A stretch of 64,000 nt of DNA. Origin: Lepisosteus oculatus (taxonomy: Eukaryota; Chordata; Actinopteri; Semionotiformes; Lepisosteidae). Below the pieces are notes generated by a model. The model made no database searches. It was not told the DNA's origin and saw only the letters and a list, made by a program, of their open reading frames with translations. The DNA is taken from NCBI RefSeq assembly GCF_040954835.1, contig NC_090704.1, positions 39,994,979 through 40,058,978 on the forward strand, in the 5' to 3' direction. Below are positions 1 through 12,801 of the stretch, in pieces. The position numbers were made by a program, and so were the translations under genes. Numbering within the stretch: position 1 is the first letter of the stretch; every line of letters starts with the position of its first letter.

Positions 1-735
1 CCCATTTCTGACTTTAGTGGCTTTAGCTGTGATTAAGGTAACTAAATAAATGACTAATGAAGATTGTGAGTAAGTGTGCCAGGCTAGCTTCCCTGTGACA
101 CTGGAAGGCAAAATATTACCCAAATGTATCATTAGCAATATTGAACATATGAACGCCAGACTTAATCTGATCCAGCAGCGACGCCTAGCGAAATATTTGC
201 AAATTACATGTATTTCAAACACAAATGTACTTCTGCCCAACGTTATAGTCAGTTAAATAATTAGTGCGTGTCAAAAGATCAGTGTTGATACAGGTTGTAT
301 TTTTTGCTGCAACTGGAATGTTAGATTGTCAATGATAAATTTGAGCCTCATAACTACGATCTCCTGCCAACAACAGAGATCTCACATGTTTTAAAACAGC
401 ATCATTTGCGACTACGGTTTGACAACATCTGTTGCCAAATTAATCTGGTGTCGTTATCAGTGCTGTTAAACGACAGACGGTCTTCTGTTGTAACGTGTGT
501 GTGCCATACCGTGGATTTACCGGTCACAACAAAAGGCAGGTGGCATGGGCACTAGCTGTCCATACAATAATAGATATTCATCGGACAACAGCAGAGCTGC
601 ATAGTCGCCTTTCGGAAAGCAGTCGAAAACTGCAAACCCATAAAAAGCAACCGTTTTGTAAGGCAACACTGTAAACGATAGGACATTTCGATCAGTGGCA
701 TTTTTAAAATACCCGACGACGGCCACGTCACTTAC
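1..735 (-). other. COG1: COG1 intron 1 (partial)
   Basis: This is the sequence downstream of the exon 1 donor on the minus strand. It is AT-rich toward the left edge. I see no stretch resembling the conserved second COG1 exon, so the intron probably runs off the window. Confidence 0.6.
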
Positions 736-1044
736 TTCCAACCTGCTGACAGGCAGAGACGGATTTTTTCCTTGTTTGAGTTGGTGACAGTAGCGATGCA
801 TGTCTTGAATCGACTGCACGACGCTCTCCGAGCACTGCCGCATCTCGCCTATCGTATCCGCGGCCTCGATCAAGTCCCGGTAGCGCTCTCCGACCATCTG
901 CCGCAACTCCTCTTTTTTCTGCTCGATCTCGCCCCGCACCCTGCGCTCTATACCTCGAATCTCATCGGCACTGTAACGCTCAAACAGGGCAGTCGGGTCT
1001 CCGATTTCCGAGATCCGGAGCGAATGAGCTGGCACAGCCGCCAT
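736..1044 (-). CDS. COG1: COG1 coding exon 1 (conserved oligomeric Golgi complex subunit 1, N-terminal part)
   Basis: COG1 is a lobe A subunit of the eight-subunit COG tether, which acts at the Golgi in retrograde vesicle traffic and glycosylation-enzyme recycling. The exon encodes 103 residues. After a variable start (MAAVPAHSLR) comes the family block with DPTALFERYSADEIRG (residues 16-31), then KKEELRQMVGERYRDLIEAA (43-62), which I recognise as nearly invariant in vertebrate COG1. This acidic/basic stretch is predicted helical, as expected for the N-terminal coiled-coil region of COG subunits. The ATG at 1044-1042 has G at -3 and G at +4. On the minus strand the exon ends GAA|GTAAGT, with the donor at 735-730, in phase 0. 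The frame stays open to 517, but residues after the donor do not resemble COG1, so they are read as intron. Later exons lie beyond the left edge; no exon 2 was recognised in 1-735. Identity is secure; the exact donor is likely. Confidence 0.93.
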
Positions 1045-1127
1045 AGCTGGAATAACAACCTGACAACCCGGAAGGTCCAGCCTCAGAACAGGATTTTGGA
1101 TGCATAAAGCAGGCAGTCAGACCTTCA

Positions 1128-1135
1128 TCACGTGA
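1128..1135. promoter_or_regulatory. Palindromic E-box in the COG1 promoter
   Basis: The palindrome TCACGTGA lies about 85 bp upstream of the COG1 ATG. It is the core E-box bound by USF and by the MiT/TFE family (TFEB, TFE3, MITF). Its position just upstream of a housekeeping Golgi gene fits a proximal promoter element. The motif is seen directly; binding is inferred. Confidence 0.45.
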
Positions 1136-1216
1136 CAGGGGTAAAGACTTTGTATTTCATTCATAATCCACTAGTTGGAGCCCAAATGTAAGGATTCAGA
1201 TTCGCGGTAGTTATAA

Positions 1217-1340
1217 TTAATTATAATAATTGCTTACACTTATATAGCGCTTTTCTGGACACTCCACTCAAAGCGCTTTACAGGTAATGGGGACTCCCCT
1301 CCACCACTACCAATGTGCAGCATCAACCTGGATGCATTAT
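1217..1340 (-). repeat. Truncated 3' part of the 5S-derived SINE family
   Basis: About 100 bp (TTGCTTACACTTATATAGCG, then the AAGCGCTTTACAGG block and a CTCCACCAC stretch) are nearly identical to 41605-41715. Compared with that longer copy, this one holds only the tail of the element, reading 5' to 3' on the minus strand with an ATT-like tail at its left end. It breaks up after CCTGGATGCATTATGGATGG, where short duplications of GGATGCATTA appear. Confidence 0.75.
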
Positions 1341-4300
1341 GGATGGTTATGGATGCATTAAACAATGTTAAATGTATGATCATTTGCAAAACCACTAAGC
1401 GATGCAAAATTTAAGTTTTAAAACGCTGCATCAGACTGTATAGATTTTGGGTGTTTTTTTCTGATTATTTTGAATGATTCCAAAGCATCTGTTAACTTGA
1501 CATTGCGAAACAGTTTATAGGAAGTCTAAGGCATTATCTTGATTCATTAAAAATCAAGATCAAGGAATACAGTTTCTTTTCGCACGAAGCCCTCCCACGT
1601 GAAAGTATGAAATTTGTTCGAGGAAGCGAGAAATTTCAGTCTTCCTAGTCACTGAGGATCAAATTAAATTAAAATAATTTATGAACCGTGACCAAAAATC
1701 ATATTAATTTGAGATAATGAAACACTTACTGAAGGAATTTTCTAGTTATAATGACATATGCATTTCGTCTAGGCCTGTAATTATGCGGGTCCTATCCCTT
1801 GAGATAATCATTCTGAATTAACTCCACTTCGCCATGAAATGATCTGCCCTTTTCAAATGATGACACATTCATTAGAAGCAGACTTATCTAATCGATGCAT
1901 GCAGTTAATAGACCTTGTAATTGTCACGCATTCAATGGTTTCTAAAATTACTGGGGAAACTACCTGCTTTGATGTGTCCTTGGATCTGTGCATCAGTATT
2001 TCCTTCCCAAAACTGTTGAGTGTGTTAATGATAATTATAAGAATAACCATACAAATCCCTTGCATCTGTACAGCAGTTTCTTTTTATCCAGATGGATCCC
2101 AAAGTGCTTTATATAGAAGAGGGGACCTACTTTCTCAATCATCTGTACAGCACACCCATGGCAACCACTCTGTTGTAACAGTTTACAACAGTTTTTAGTT
2201 CTTCATGAGACAGTAACATTTTTGACAGTGCTGCAAGTTTGTTAATATGTCAGAACACAAAATATCAGGCCAAGAAATAACAAATTACATTAAAAGGGAA
2301 CTGAAGGCCTACTTTCTTGATAACAAAATACATGTATTGATGGTATAGAAAACTTTAATGCATTTCGGATTCACACCAAATCACTATAAATTGCCATGTT
2401 GTTGCAAACTCTTGGTCTTGCCACATGTGAGAGCAGGAGTTCTCACGAATTGTGACGTGATGCTGCCCTTCCTGCTCGCTAGTCACTGTAATGACTAATG
2501 TAAAGGTATGTACGAGCAAATTAAGTACAAATTGTGCAGCGGATATATTACCGTGATCTGCATACATAGTTAACATGTAAGTTCCATTTATCGGCAAAAC
2601 CGTCTTGAAGTAAAGAGCAATATTTCTGTTGGATTAAAAGAGATGTCATCACAAGTCTGCTTCTTTACAATGTCACAGGGCCGCTTCACCTCATCGGAGG
2701 TTTTGTTGCCTTGTTCTGTATTGCAGAACATGGCGGTGTGTTTATTGGGACATTTTGTCAATTTGGTGATATAAATGGGAAGTTTTACAAGTTACTATTA
2801 TCATTTTACATTTACCGTGGTTTGAAACACACTCATCAATGCTGAGCCCAGAATATAAAAATAGCACTGCAGTTTCCTGCAGAGGTGAATTAAAAGGGAA
2901 ATTTTGATTGGCTAGTCTCAAGGGGGATTTAGCCAGGACACAGGTGTCAGCACTCCAGCTACATTTAAATTAATTAATGCAAATTATCATGTAAGTCTAG
3001 CTTTCTAAAACATGGGAAAAGGCAAATAATATGGATCTAATTGCGAAGTCTTGTTTGTTTTTGCTATGAAAACATCTGGGCTAAAATAAATAGAAGTTGA
3101 GTATTGCCTTATCTTGAGTGAAACTACGATCTGGGAAAATCATTACGTAAACCTACAGATGCCACAAGATGTGATTTTGGAATGAAATATTTATTCATCA
3201 TATACATCTTTCAGAATTCTGGATGCATAATGTTCTTTGGTTTTGCTAATTGAACTGTTTGCATTTGTTCAATAGGTGGCACTAGAAATTCAAAAATAGG
3301 AGTTTAAATAAATAATGGGCTACAAACATCCCTGAGCATTGCACTTGGCTTAGTATCTTGCTGGAGTAGTCCTGGAAACCTTCCAGAGCAGAATAATGGA
3401 TAGCACAAGGGAGTACCTCTGCTCTTTTGACTTGCACATTTCCATCAAAGCATTAATGCATTGATGAAAGCCTGTCTCAAGTTTATTCAGGGATAAAAAA
3501 TAACAGGTGTATCAGAAAAAGAGACTGAGCTGAGCAAAATGTGCAAACATAAAAAACCCAATGAGCAGCAAGAGTGCCTCGACCCTGAGATACTGTCTGT
3601 CCACAGTTAAAGGAGAGCATAATAGCTGTTTAATATTTACATTGTACAGGTAAGCGGGAAAAGATATCAGCCTGTGAGCATGACAAGGACTGTGAAGCAG
3701 GCAAACCTCAAATAAGTATATTTTAATATTGCGATAAAGCAAACATCCAGACCCAGAACAGTTCTGGATGGTATTACAAATAATAAAACAAACACAGACC
3801 ACTTGGATTGCTGTTTGCTTGAGAGGAGTATTGCTTACTAACAGTCTGGTATAAAATGAAGTTTTTCAGGGAAGAAAAGAGTAGCCAGACTCCAGAGCCT
3901 GTGCCTTGTGTAGTCTTTTGATGTTTCTTATGTGGTGAAGAATACAGCCATCTGACCGAATGGTTTACTATTAAGAAGCCATGAACAGCATTCATACAGC
4001 TTTTGAGTCACATTGGTTTTGCTTATGCCTATTTTGAAAATACAAACTCCCACTGTTACAACATAAAAGCAAAACACATTTCCTTTATGTTTTATAAACT
4101 CTAAAATCAGCATCCTGAAATATCCATGTCCCTTCCTAACTTCGTGTGTAAGTCTGGTGTGCTGTCATCCTGGAGGGAAAAACAGGTGCTAATTTAACAC
4201 AACAGTGCTGGTAAATGGTGTGTTTTCCTGCATCTAAAACAGTTGTTTGCCACAAGTGAGAGGCACAGATTTCCTCTGTGTTCAGAGCCTACTCTGTTCC

Positions 4301-7300
4301 CAAGCATGTTTGCCCAAGTTAAATGTACAGCTGATGGTGCTGAGTAGCCAGTGGGACTTTCCTTGCTTTGCTTACTGTAGTATTTGCTTAGCAAAGAGGG
4401 TGTCAGCGGACATTGGTACCACCAGTCTTTCATCAGCACAGGATGTTAGTGAAGTTTGGCAGTGCATTGACTACATCTGGTAAGGATTAACCTTGTCACA
4501 CCTTGTGTCTCATATCCCAAAGCATGAACATACAACAGAACTGTTTTTGCTGTTAATTGATTCTCAGGGTAACAATCTAAAATGCATAACTGCACAACTG
4601 AGTACATTGCCTATTGCACTGAAGGTAAATTACAGTATGCCACCAGTACTGTATACTATATAGCATGAATCCATGATTCTGTGTTTCTGTTAATTACTTA
4701 TTAATCCCTGTTAAAAACCTTATTTATTTAAACCCACAAAAATATATACAGGTACCATTAACGTTTTAACCCTAAAGTTTCCCAGACTGTTATAGGTGTA
4801 CATACTATATTAATTATGAGTCTGTCATTATGATTCCAGCCTTTAGATCTCAAATATATAATTTCTTCAGGTGTGCTTAACCTTGGTACTGGAAGTGCTG
4901 TAGCTTACCTCGTGATTTTTAAATTTGCTATCTTGGGCAAATATCAGAAGTCCTTTCTGATTAATGTTGAACAAAGTCCTTTCTGATAAATTTAAAGCAG
5001 GAAAAAGACACTCACAAACTTTAATATGCAGTGCCTTTTTATTTCCAACTAATAACAATCGTAATCATTTCACATATTTACAAAAGCAAAAACATTTGGC
5101 AGGAGCACATATCGGAGACGAGCAGAATTACAGTGTGTAAGTTCTTTTCACTGTACAGAAGCGCAGCTCAGTGTGTGATGAGCATTTGGCAGGAGTCAGT
5201 CAGGGGCTGAATGAGTCAGGGGCACAGAATGAACTACACAAGTTGTCCTTTCCCTGGAGCCTCTGCAGTGTGTCTCGGGCAGTGTGATTACAATTACAAT
5301 TGTATTTTGTGAAATCAGAAAAAAATTGCTTTCTCCCTCATGTATGTTTTTGGCTATGTTAAGTGTTCAGGCACAAATCTATATTTTCTTATTTCACTAC
5401 TGTCTGGTTGCACAATGTGAGTCTTACAGCTCTTATACATCTAATTGCTCATTGTTTTCATTTTCATTCATTGTTTCAATGTTCCCTTGTAAATGAGGCC
5501 AAAGTCTCAATACTGTAAACCCTTAGCTTAATAAAACAAAATACAGCAATATTTTTTGCTTTAAAATCTTTCTCTATATACTGTACATATGTATTTAAAG
5601 TTTCTCAGATGAGTGGCGGGGTAATTTCCCATTTTATTTAAGCACGGTGTGTCATATTTGAGCATTTACAGGGGTCCAAAGCTAGTCTTATGATCAAGTT
5701 AAACAATCTGGGAGGCTTACATACCTCAATAACATAAGATTTCATTGGATATCTGCATGAAATGTGAATAAGCCAATAAAAACACATAAGCATCTAATAA
5801 TTCCCATTGTCTTACAGACTTTAGATGGGATCAACAGCACTGTCTGCACAAATCAAGGTTGTTAATACAGTATACATACAGTATACAGTATGACATGTGC
5901 TGTATGATTTCCTTGTATAATCTTTAATACATCAAAAATCATGCGGCATATTATATTACTATATATCGAGTTCTGTGCTCCACAATATAGTATAAATGAA
6001 GTATCTAATGAGCTAGGTAGTCTCCTGTAGAATGTAGTTACCACCTTTCCTACATCCTTTAGAGCGTGGAATGGAAAATAGAAGAGGGAGAAATAAAGTA
6101 ATCTTTTATTTTATTTTCCATAGATATATAGCATATCAATTTTGGGTTGACCGAAAAAAAAATGTTATTATTTTAAACACTGAAACACAACATTTTTAAA
6201 TATTTTCTGCTATAACATTTGGCCCGTTAAAAATGGACAACTAAAAATTACAATTATTCCAACAGCTTCAAAAGAAAGTTTATATAAGAAAAGTGGTACT
6301 TTACAAAATATTGCAGAGTGCTACAGGGAATTGGGTACTTCTGATGTGTTGCTGGAAATAGAAACAAATTCTGAAAAAGCATTTTGATTATAATCTGGAA
6401 AATTAGAAAATTAATTTGTGGATCTGGATACCCTGTATGTGATGTGCAAAATAAAGAGAAGTCTTTTAAAACAAAAATCCATAGAGATACTATGATAAAC
6501 CTAGGGCATGTTGCTTACCGTCAGCTGTCAGAATAACAGATTTGTCCTTATCTAAATCTAAAATGTATGAGTTCCGCTCCACAAGGGCTTAAACCAATAT
6601 TAGCTTTCCCCAAAGGCTTTCTATCCTAATCCAGCTGACATCCTGTCTGTAAATTGTGTGATTCCTTTAAGTGTGGTGCATTAAACCATGAAAGAATAAT
6701 AAAAACAGAGATGAAAGGAGAGAAGTAAACACGTTCTGTCTGGTTAGATCACAGACCTGGCCAAGTTCTGAAATGAATTCAACATAAGTAATAGGTTCTG
6801 TATAATAAATGTTCCATACATATGCATATAGTGCTCATTTTCCACTCCACTGTTCTGATGTGTGCCATTTGCACACTAATAATGAAACTTTGAGAGATTT
6901 GAACAAAACCAAGATATTTTCACATTCTGAATCTTTGCTCTGCTTTGATGCTAAAAGCCTGTACATAATCACGGACAAATCTTTGTTCTCTTATATGTGA
7001 ATGCATTTTTAGCATCAAAACACACAATTAAATGTTTACAATACGAGTGCATTTTACTTTTTGGTTCACTCATAGATCCTGTGAAAATCCTAATAATCTG
7101 GTGCTTTTATGTTGATGTTTTTGTTGGTCCCGTAGTTTCTACTGAGAAGGAAAATCTTCAGTCCAGAACCAAGGCAATGCTGTTTACTTAAGGACTGAGA
7201 GTCCACGTATACTGAAAATTAAAAATGATAAGTACAGATAGGGTCAACCTAGGGGACTAGTTCATACTTACTAGTAACACCTAGTCAGGAGGAGAACTCA

Positions 7301-10300
7301 TTTAGGATTAGGAATGGAAAACACTTCATTACACTAAGAATTGTGGGTACCCAGGCCCAATCCCTGGGCCTTTTTAGTAGTTTTTGTTCCTATGGTGATG
7401 GAGGGAAATATAAATAAATAGAATTGCCAGCCCTGCAATGATTTTTGTGCATTCTTGGAGCCAAATGGTAAATATTAAAGTCAATATTTTTCCTTGAGGC
7501 TCAGTTTTTACATAAACGTATAATTATTTTAGAAAAAGTATCTATATGAATATATGAGAGATAGAGACGTAAAATACATCTGGATCATGATGGAACATTT
7601 TTGGTGGTATATTGATCAGACAGAAGCAGGACAGTCTTCCTGGAGGATGAGGAGGAGAGGAGGAAGGAGGACTCTGGGCGAGATGGGAGAAGGACAGAGA
7701 GAAGAGAAGAGAGAAAGGAGGAGATCGGCAGAGACTGGATTCTGTATTGGACTTTAAAGAACGAATGCTTTTGTTTGAGAGTTGGAAGCAGAGCTGCTGT
7801 TTGACCTGATAAGGAGATAAAGTAGAAACCTAGTAAGAGTACTAAAGAGGGGTTAGGCTGTTTTTGCAACATAAAAAATGTTGCCGTTCAGTTCACTTCT
7901 GTGTCTAACTGCTTTGTATACTTATATCCTACTTGTTTACATGGCACAGGTATTCTATTCCTCTGAGATATATAAATATATATAGACTGGGACAGTATGT
8001 AGAATTGTCCCACGGCATGAATGTTAATGGTAGTAAAAAGTGTTAGCTTGTTTTTATTAAAAAAAGAGAACAATTGCAGCATTTCAGTCAGCTGCACTCA
8101 CTGGCATGTAGCACTCTGCTGTCTCTAACTCAGGTTCATTACAAATGATTTCTTAATATGTTTCTATTAAAATATATTCTTTGAGCTTAACTAAAGTGAA
8201 GAAGCACTTGCAGTGTGCGATGATTTTTAGCAGGATTTAGGATTTACAATTAGGTTTTTCCAGGCAATGCACTTTTTTAAAAAAAAAGGCAGATTAACAA
8301 GCAATTTCAAAAAGATTAATTAAACAATAAATACAAACAACATATACATTAAAGCAGATATTGAACAGCAAGCTTCAAGACAGAACATGGAGATCAATGC
8401 ATTTAAATGCAATGCATTATCATTAATGTTTTCAGTTACTAGAGATGAAAAGAGCATATTGTGTAAAGTCTTATGTTGCTTGCAACAATCAAAGAATTTA
8501 AGCATGTTTTCACAATTAGAGGTAAAGAATTTTACACCAACTCATGAGCAGGATGTAGCCGGAGAAACAGAATAATGATGAATGCAGGAAAACAGGTCAT
8601 ACTCTCAAGTCTATTATGATAATTACCAGACACAAAAACACAATAATTGTGTAAACAATAGGCAACAATGCGGAAGGGGGAGAATTGAGCAAAACAAAAA
8701 AAGGATGATTCTGGATTTCCTTGAGGGAGGAGTACCAGATAATAAAAGGCACAATTTACAAGTTGTAGGTCCCTGCCATTTATCAAAGTTCGGCAGAATA
8801 GTTGACAAATAGTTGTTAAGTAGGAACGCTGCACTCAAGAGTACATGTTCTAGCCCTTCACAAATTTTAGAGGGATTGGGAGGAGAAAGAGAACTGAACT
8901 TGCAAAGTGTTTTTACTGAGTGAACTAGATCTCTACTAGAACAAGCTATGCTAACATAACTATGGAAGTCATGTTCTTCAACATTTCTCCTTTCTGTTGT
9001 TTTTTTTTACTGTAACAGCAAGGAGACCATCTCAGGGACATGAGAACACAACAGCACATTTTGGGCTGGAACATTCTTTTATACCTTTAGTACACAAGCT
9101 CGTACAAAAACATCTTTCCACATTGCCAGCCTCTCCACATCCGCAAAGATGGCCTAAAACTTCTAGCTTCCCATAAAAAGTCAAAAGCTAGACAAAGATG
9201 TAAATATACTGTACATCATAGAGTGAGTCACAATCGGCATTGTCTTCCTGTTGGTTTCTTTTCCTGTCCAAACTTTCAGTTTCTTCTGGTTTAAACTCAT
9301 CTTTTAACAGAAAATCAGTAAGATATTAACCAAATTCTACTTATCATGCAAGTGCTTTATATACATGAAGTATTTTACACTTGTCACCTCAGGACAGACT
9401 ACATTTTTAGGACAAGATTTTAAAAGAGAATGTTCACCCACAGCCAGGAGATGGAAGTTTGTGGTTACATCTTTTTAGAAATGTAGCCATATGTATATTA
9501 CCAATAGCAACAATCCATCTATTTTCAATCTTTTGTGGAGAGGTCAGCAACGAACAGCAATAATATCAAAGGAAATAAAGTGGCCTACTTGTATAGTATC
9601 AATAGCATTTAAGCCCTGTGGCATCATTTATTCCTTTTTTATCAAAGTACATTTTTTGTTGACTTTGTGCTTGATAAATTCTTTGCACATTTCCATCCTC
9701 TATTCCAGCCTGATTCTCTCTTGAAGGCCCTTTATTTTGATGTTTAACAATCACATCCATTAGCATTATTATAATAATACTTTGCAAGTTCCTCAGTATT
9801 CTGAGAGACAGAATAATTACTATTTTTCTGCAGAGTTAAAGGATTAAAAGCTAACAGTTGACAGTATAAATTACAATCAAGATTTCCACGTATGCTGTTT
9901 AATTTAAATACGCATTTTAAAGTTGTGTTTATATGTATAGTGTACATGTAAAATAACAAAAAGGCTTTTTAATAATAATGGATACAGTGTAACTTATCAC
10001 TCCACATTTATTCCAAACATTTCTTTATGAATTGCTCGGGATGGATCAATATATTGACAAACATCAGAAAACTATGCACAAAAAAACAAAACTTTTGTGT
10101 CAAAAAAAGAATACTATTGCTTTGCTTTTAGATACATGATCATGATTAAATAACATCTATACAGCTTTAACAGGAGAATTGCAGTTTTTACTGTTCTGTG
10201 TAATTACTAGGGATTTAATTTTCCCAGATGTTAATTGTTATTAATGGCAAATTAGAGCAGCCCTAACTGAGAATGGAATTTTAATATAAACGTTATTCCA

Positions 10301-11607
10301 CATTGCAGTACTGGTTGTATAGTTAGTCTGGTTCAAGAAGTGAATCCAGATAGCAGGTGAGCTCATTTGTACATTGCCGAAAGGCTTGGATCACCTGGCA
10401 AAATTAATCAGCTGCTACATGTAACCATAGAACAGCACCAGGACACGCACATTGAATTGCTGATACTTGAAATGCGTCAATGTTATGTTTAATAATTCCA
10501 GATGGTCACTGCTGTCTAACACAGGCTGGAGGTAGCGTCCCCTGCCCAGGATAAAAATGTGGATTTCCACAACATGAGCAACTAACTTTGGTAATGAAGT
10601 AAGGTGCACCCGAAAAAGAGTATTTTCTACTACAAAACAAGAGGACAGCACATTCTAACGTCTTGTGAAAAAAGTGTCAGATAACAGACAGAAGTTCAGC
10701 CCTACTGCAGCAACAGAACACAAATGGTTGTCAAAAGGTAATACCCTTTCTAGGTTTCATCAAATGCTTTTAACCTGAATTACACGCCTCAGCAGTATGA
10801 GTAACAGTGGCAGATTAAACCAGAACAATGCACCATAACACAGACCCACAGGCAAAGTAAAATGCTGCACCCTGCAGATGTCCATGATACTAACAGTAGA
10901 AATTAGAGCCACTTCATGGATACAGTAGTGTTTCTTATTTAAGTGTTGGAAATCTCTTCTGCTGTGATAGTGCTACTGTATTCTTTAAAATAGAAGAAAT
11001 ATTTAAAAATATATTTTTGTCTTCCACAGAGGGGCCTGAGATAAAAACCAGAAATAATGAATATCTCTATAAATGAATTTGCAGTACTGAGAGCATTTTT
11101 TCTATTAAATTGACATTCTTTTTTTAAGATACCTCTATAATGCTTAAATATTTCTGAATGTTAGAAAGACAAAACTTCCAAAATTGCTATTACTGCTTTA
11201 CATTCGGTGAAAGAAGTTTTCATTGTGCAGTCCGTGATTTCTGAATGATCAAGACTCACCTCTCCATATAAACAGTAAAAAGCAGTACGGGTGAATACAT
11301 TATTAATCTTTCTTTCTAAATAAGTTAAAACGTCTGTGTTGAAACCTATAACCTCCTACTGTCCTTGGGAAAGAGTATTACACAACCACAGGGTACAGGA
11401 CCATTCACATTGGACACAGCTTCTTCGGTGTGCACCGTTGCTTGGTGCATCAGACACAAAGGCTTCAAAGTGTCCCAGAGTACCACTGTGTGCAGTAAGT
11501 GTACAGCAAGTCTTCCATCACTTAAGTTCTGACACTTAATCAACCATTTCCATACTGATGGTGGGAGGGGGTGAAACAGATTTTAAACTTGGCAATCCTC
11601 CATTCAC
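1341..11607. other. Intergenic region between COG1 and SSTR2, no gene recognised
   Basis: About 10.3 kb of AT-rich sequence. Short open frames on both strands lack recognisable domains, good start contexts or splice-site structure, and none resembles a known protein. The right part should include the SSTR2 3' UTR, since SSTR2 is read leftward; AATAAA on the minus strand (TTTATT at 10007-10012) is one possible poly(A) signal among several. A purine-rich tract (7634-7742) is listed separately. Short direct repeats are visible, for example CATTTGGCAGGAG twice about 90 bp apart near 5.1-5.2 kb. Confidence 0.6.
7634..7742 (+). repeat. Purine-rich (GA-rich) low-complexity tract
   Basis: About 110 bp made mostly of GGA, AGA and GAG words (for example GAGGAGAGGAGGAAGGAGG), interrupted by few pyrimidines. 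It creates short spurious Arg/Glu-rich frames on the plus strand and Ser/Leu-rich frames on the minus strand. It is not a perfect microsatellite. Such tracts can form triplex structures, but nothing here shows that it does. Confidence 0.6.
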
Positions 11608-12732
11608 TCAGATGCTGGTCTGCAGGTCTCCATTTAGCAGTGTGCTTTGTGTGTCCGTGGCATCATTCATCATCCGGGTCTTGTCCTGCCGACTGTCGCT
11701 CCTGTCTATATCATCCAGGCCTCCCACCTTCTTGAGACACAGGACATTCTGAAAGCTCTTCTTGAAGTTCTCAGACAAGAAGGCATAGAGGATGGGGTTC
11801 GCACAGCTGTTGGCATAGCCCAGGACCACCACAAAATCGAAGGTGGTCTTAAGCACGGGTGTGGTGTTAATGGTGCCGGTCACAGAGGTGACATTGAAGA
11901 CGTAGAATGGTAGCCAGCAAAACACAAAAACAGCCACCACAATGGAGACCATCCTCGTGACCTTCCTCTCTGACTTCTTCCTCTTTGACGATCCCACCCG
12001 GATTCCCGAGGACTTCACCTTGATGATAATCAGCAGGTAGCAGAGGCAGATGACCATCAGGGGCAGAAAGAACCCAAGGAAGAAGGTGTAGAACATGAAG
12101 CCTGTGTAATAGGCCTCTGGCGGATTGGGCCAAATTATGGTGCAGCTGCTTGTGTTGTTCTTTGTCAGCAAGCCACTGTAGATAATAATAGGCAGATTGA
12201 CAAGCAGAGAGATCCCCCAGACTGCCAAGTTTATCATCTTGGCCATGCGGGGCTTCCTCCACTTGGTGGACTTGATGGGATGAACCACAGCCAGGTACCT
12301 GTCGATGCTCATCACTGTCAGGCAGAAGATACTGGTGAACTGATTTAGTCCATCCACTGTCATCACTATGCGGCAGAGGACTTGGCCAAAGGGCCAGTGG
12401 ACAAGCGCGAGCTGGATGGCAAAGAAGGGCAACCCCAGCATGAAGAGCTCATCCGCGATGGCCAGGTTGAGGATATAGATGTTGGTGACGGTCTTCATCT
12501 TGGCATAGCGTAGGATGACGTAGATGACCAAGGTGTTTCCGCAAAGCCCCACTGCACACACCACAAAATACATGAATGTGATGATCATGGTGGTTGTCTT
12601 GTCAAAGTTGTGGTCTGTAAAGATTTCAGTCTTGCCTCCTGTGTTGTTCGTAGACTCATTTCCCATGATTAAGCCATCATACATCCAAGGGTCTGTTAGG
12701 TTTGGGAATGCAGAGAAAGTCTCAGGATCCAT
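11608..12732 (-). CDS. SSTR2: SSTR2, somatostatin receptor type 2 (complete, single coding exon)
   Basis: A Gi/o-coupled class A GPCR at the plasma membrane for somatostatin-14/28, inhibiting adenylyl cyclase and hormone secretion. It is 374 aa; the human protein is 369. The N-terminus carries sequons NLT (11), NES (25) and NNT (30). Seven membrane segments run from about residue 48 to 318. Key residues: D94 (2.50), C120 and C197 (disulfide), ligand-anchoring D127 (3.32) and Q131 (3.36) in DGLNQF, DRY 144-146, W172 (4.50), [10 protein letters not shown] (271-280), and [11 protein letters not shown] (306-316). A juxtamembrane Cys (332) suits palmitoylation. The C-terminus NGDLQTSI matches mammalian SSTR2 and ends in a class I PDZ motif. 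This tail and the position next to COG1 separate it from SSTR3 and SSTR5. The ATG context is good (A at -3, G at +4). Coding sequence is uninterrupted, as in other SSTR2 genes. Confidence 0.97.
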   Translation of the reverse strand: MDPETFSAFPNLTDPWMYDGLIMGNESTNNTGGKTEIFTDHNFDKTTTMIITFMYFVVCAVGLCGNTLVIYVILRYAKMKTVTNIYILNLAIADELFMLGLPFFAIQLALVHWPFGQVLCRIVMTVDGLNQFTSIFCLTVMSIDRYLAVVHPIKSTKWRKPRMAKMINLAVWGISLLVNLPIIIYSGLLTKNNTSSCTIIWPNPPEAYYTGFMFYTFFLGFFLPLMVICLCYLLIIIKVKSSGIRVGSSKRKKSERKVTRMVSIVVAVFVFCWLPFYVFNVTSVTGTINTTPVLKTTFDFVVVLGYANSCANPILYAFLSENFKKSFQNVLCLKKVGGLDDIDRSDSRQDKTRMMNDATDTQSTLLNGDLQTSI

Positions 12733-12780
12733 TTTGCCTATTCCCTTCAGTTGTTTATTTACTTCATGTATGACATTGGC

Positions 12781-12801
12781 CTAGGAATTAGGTAAGAAAC
12801 A
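12781..12801 (-). other. SSTR2: Putative 3' splice site in the SSTR2 5' UTR
   Basis: Read on the minus strand, TTTCTTACCTAATTCCTAG ends 48 bp upstream of the SSTR2 ATG. It has a pyrimidine-biased run and a terminal CAG-like TAG, so it is a plausible acceptor. Mammalian SSTR2 genes have non-coding 5' exons, so a spliced leader is expected. The motif is seen; its use is inferred. Confidence 0.4.

Noticed and set aside
517-735. Extension of the COG1 frame past residue 103
   Set aside because: A strong GTAAGT donor sits at 735-730 and the residues beyond it do not resemble COG1; read as intron.
772-1107. Plus-strand 111-aa frame
   Set aside because: Antisense shadow of COG1 exon 1 and its promoter.
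11867-12262. 131-aa minus-strand frame inside SSTR2
   Set aside because: Out-of-frame shadow of the receptor, no domain.
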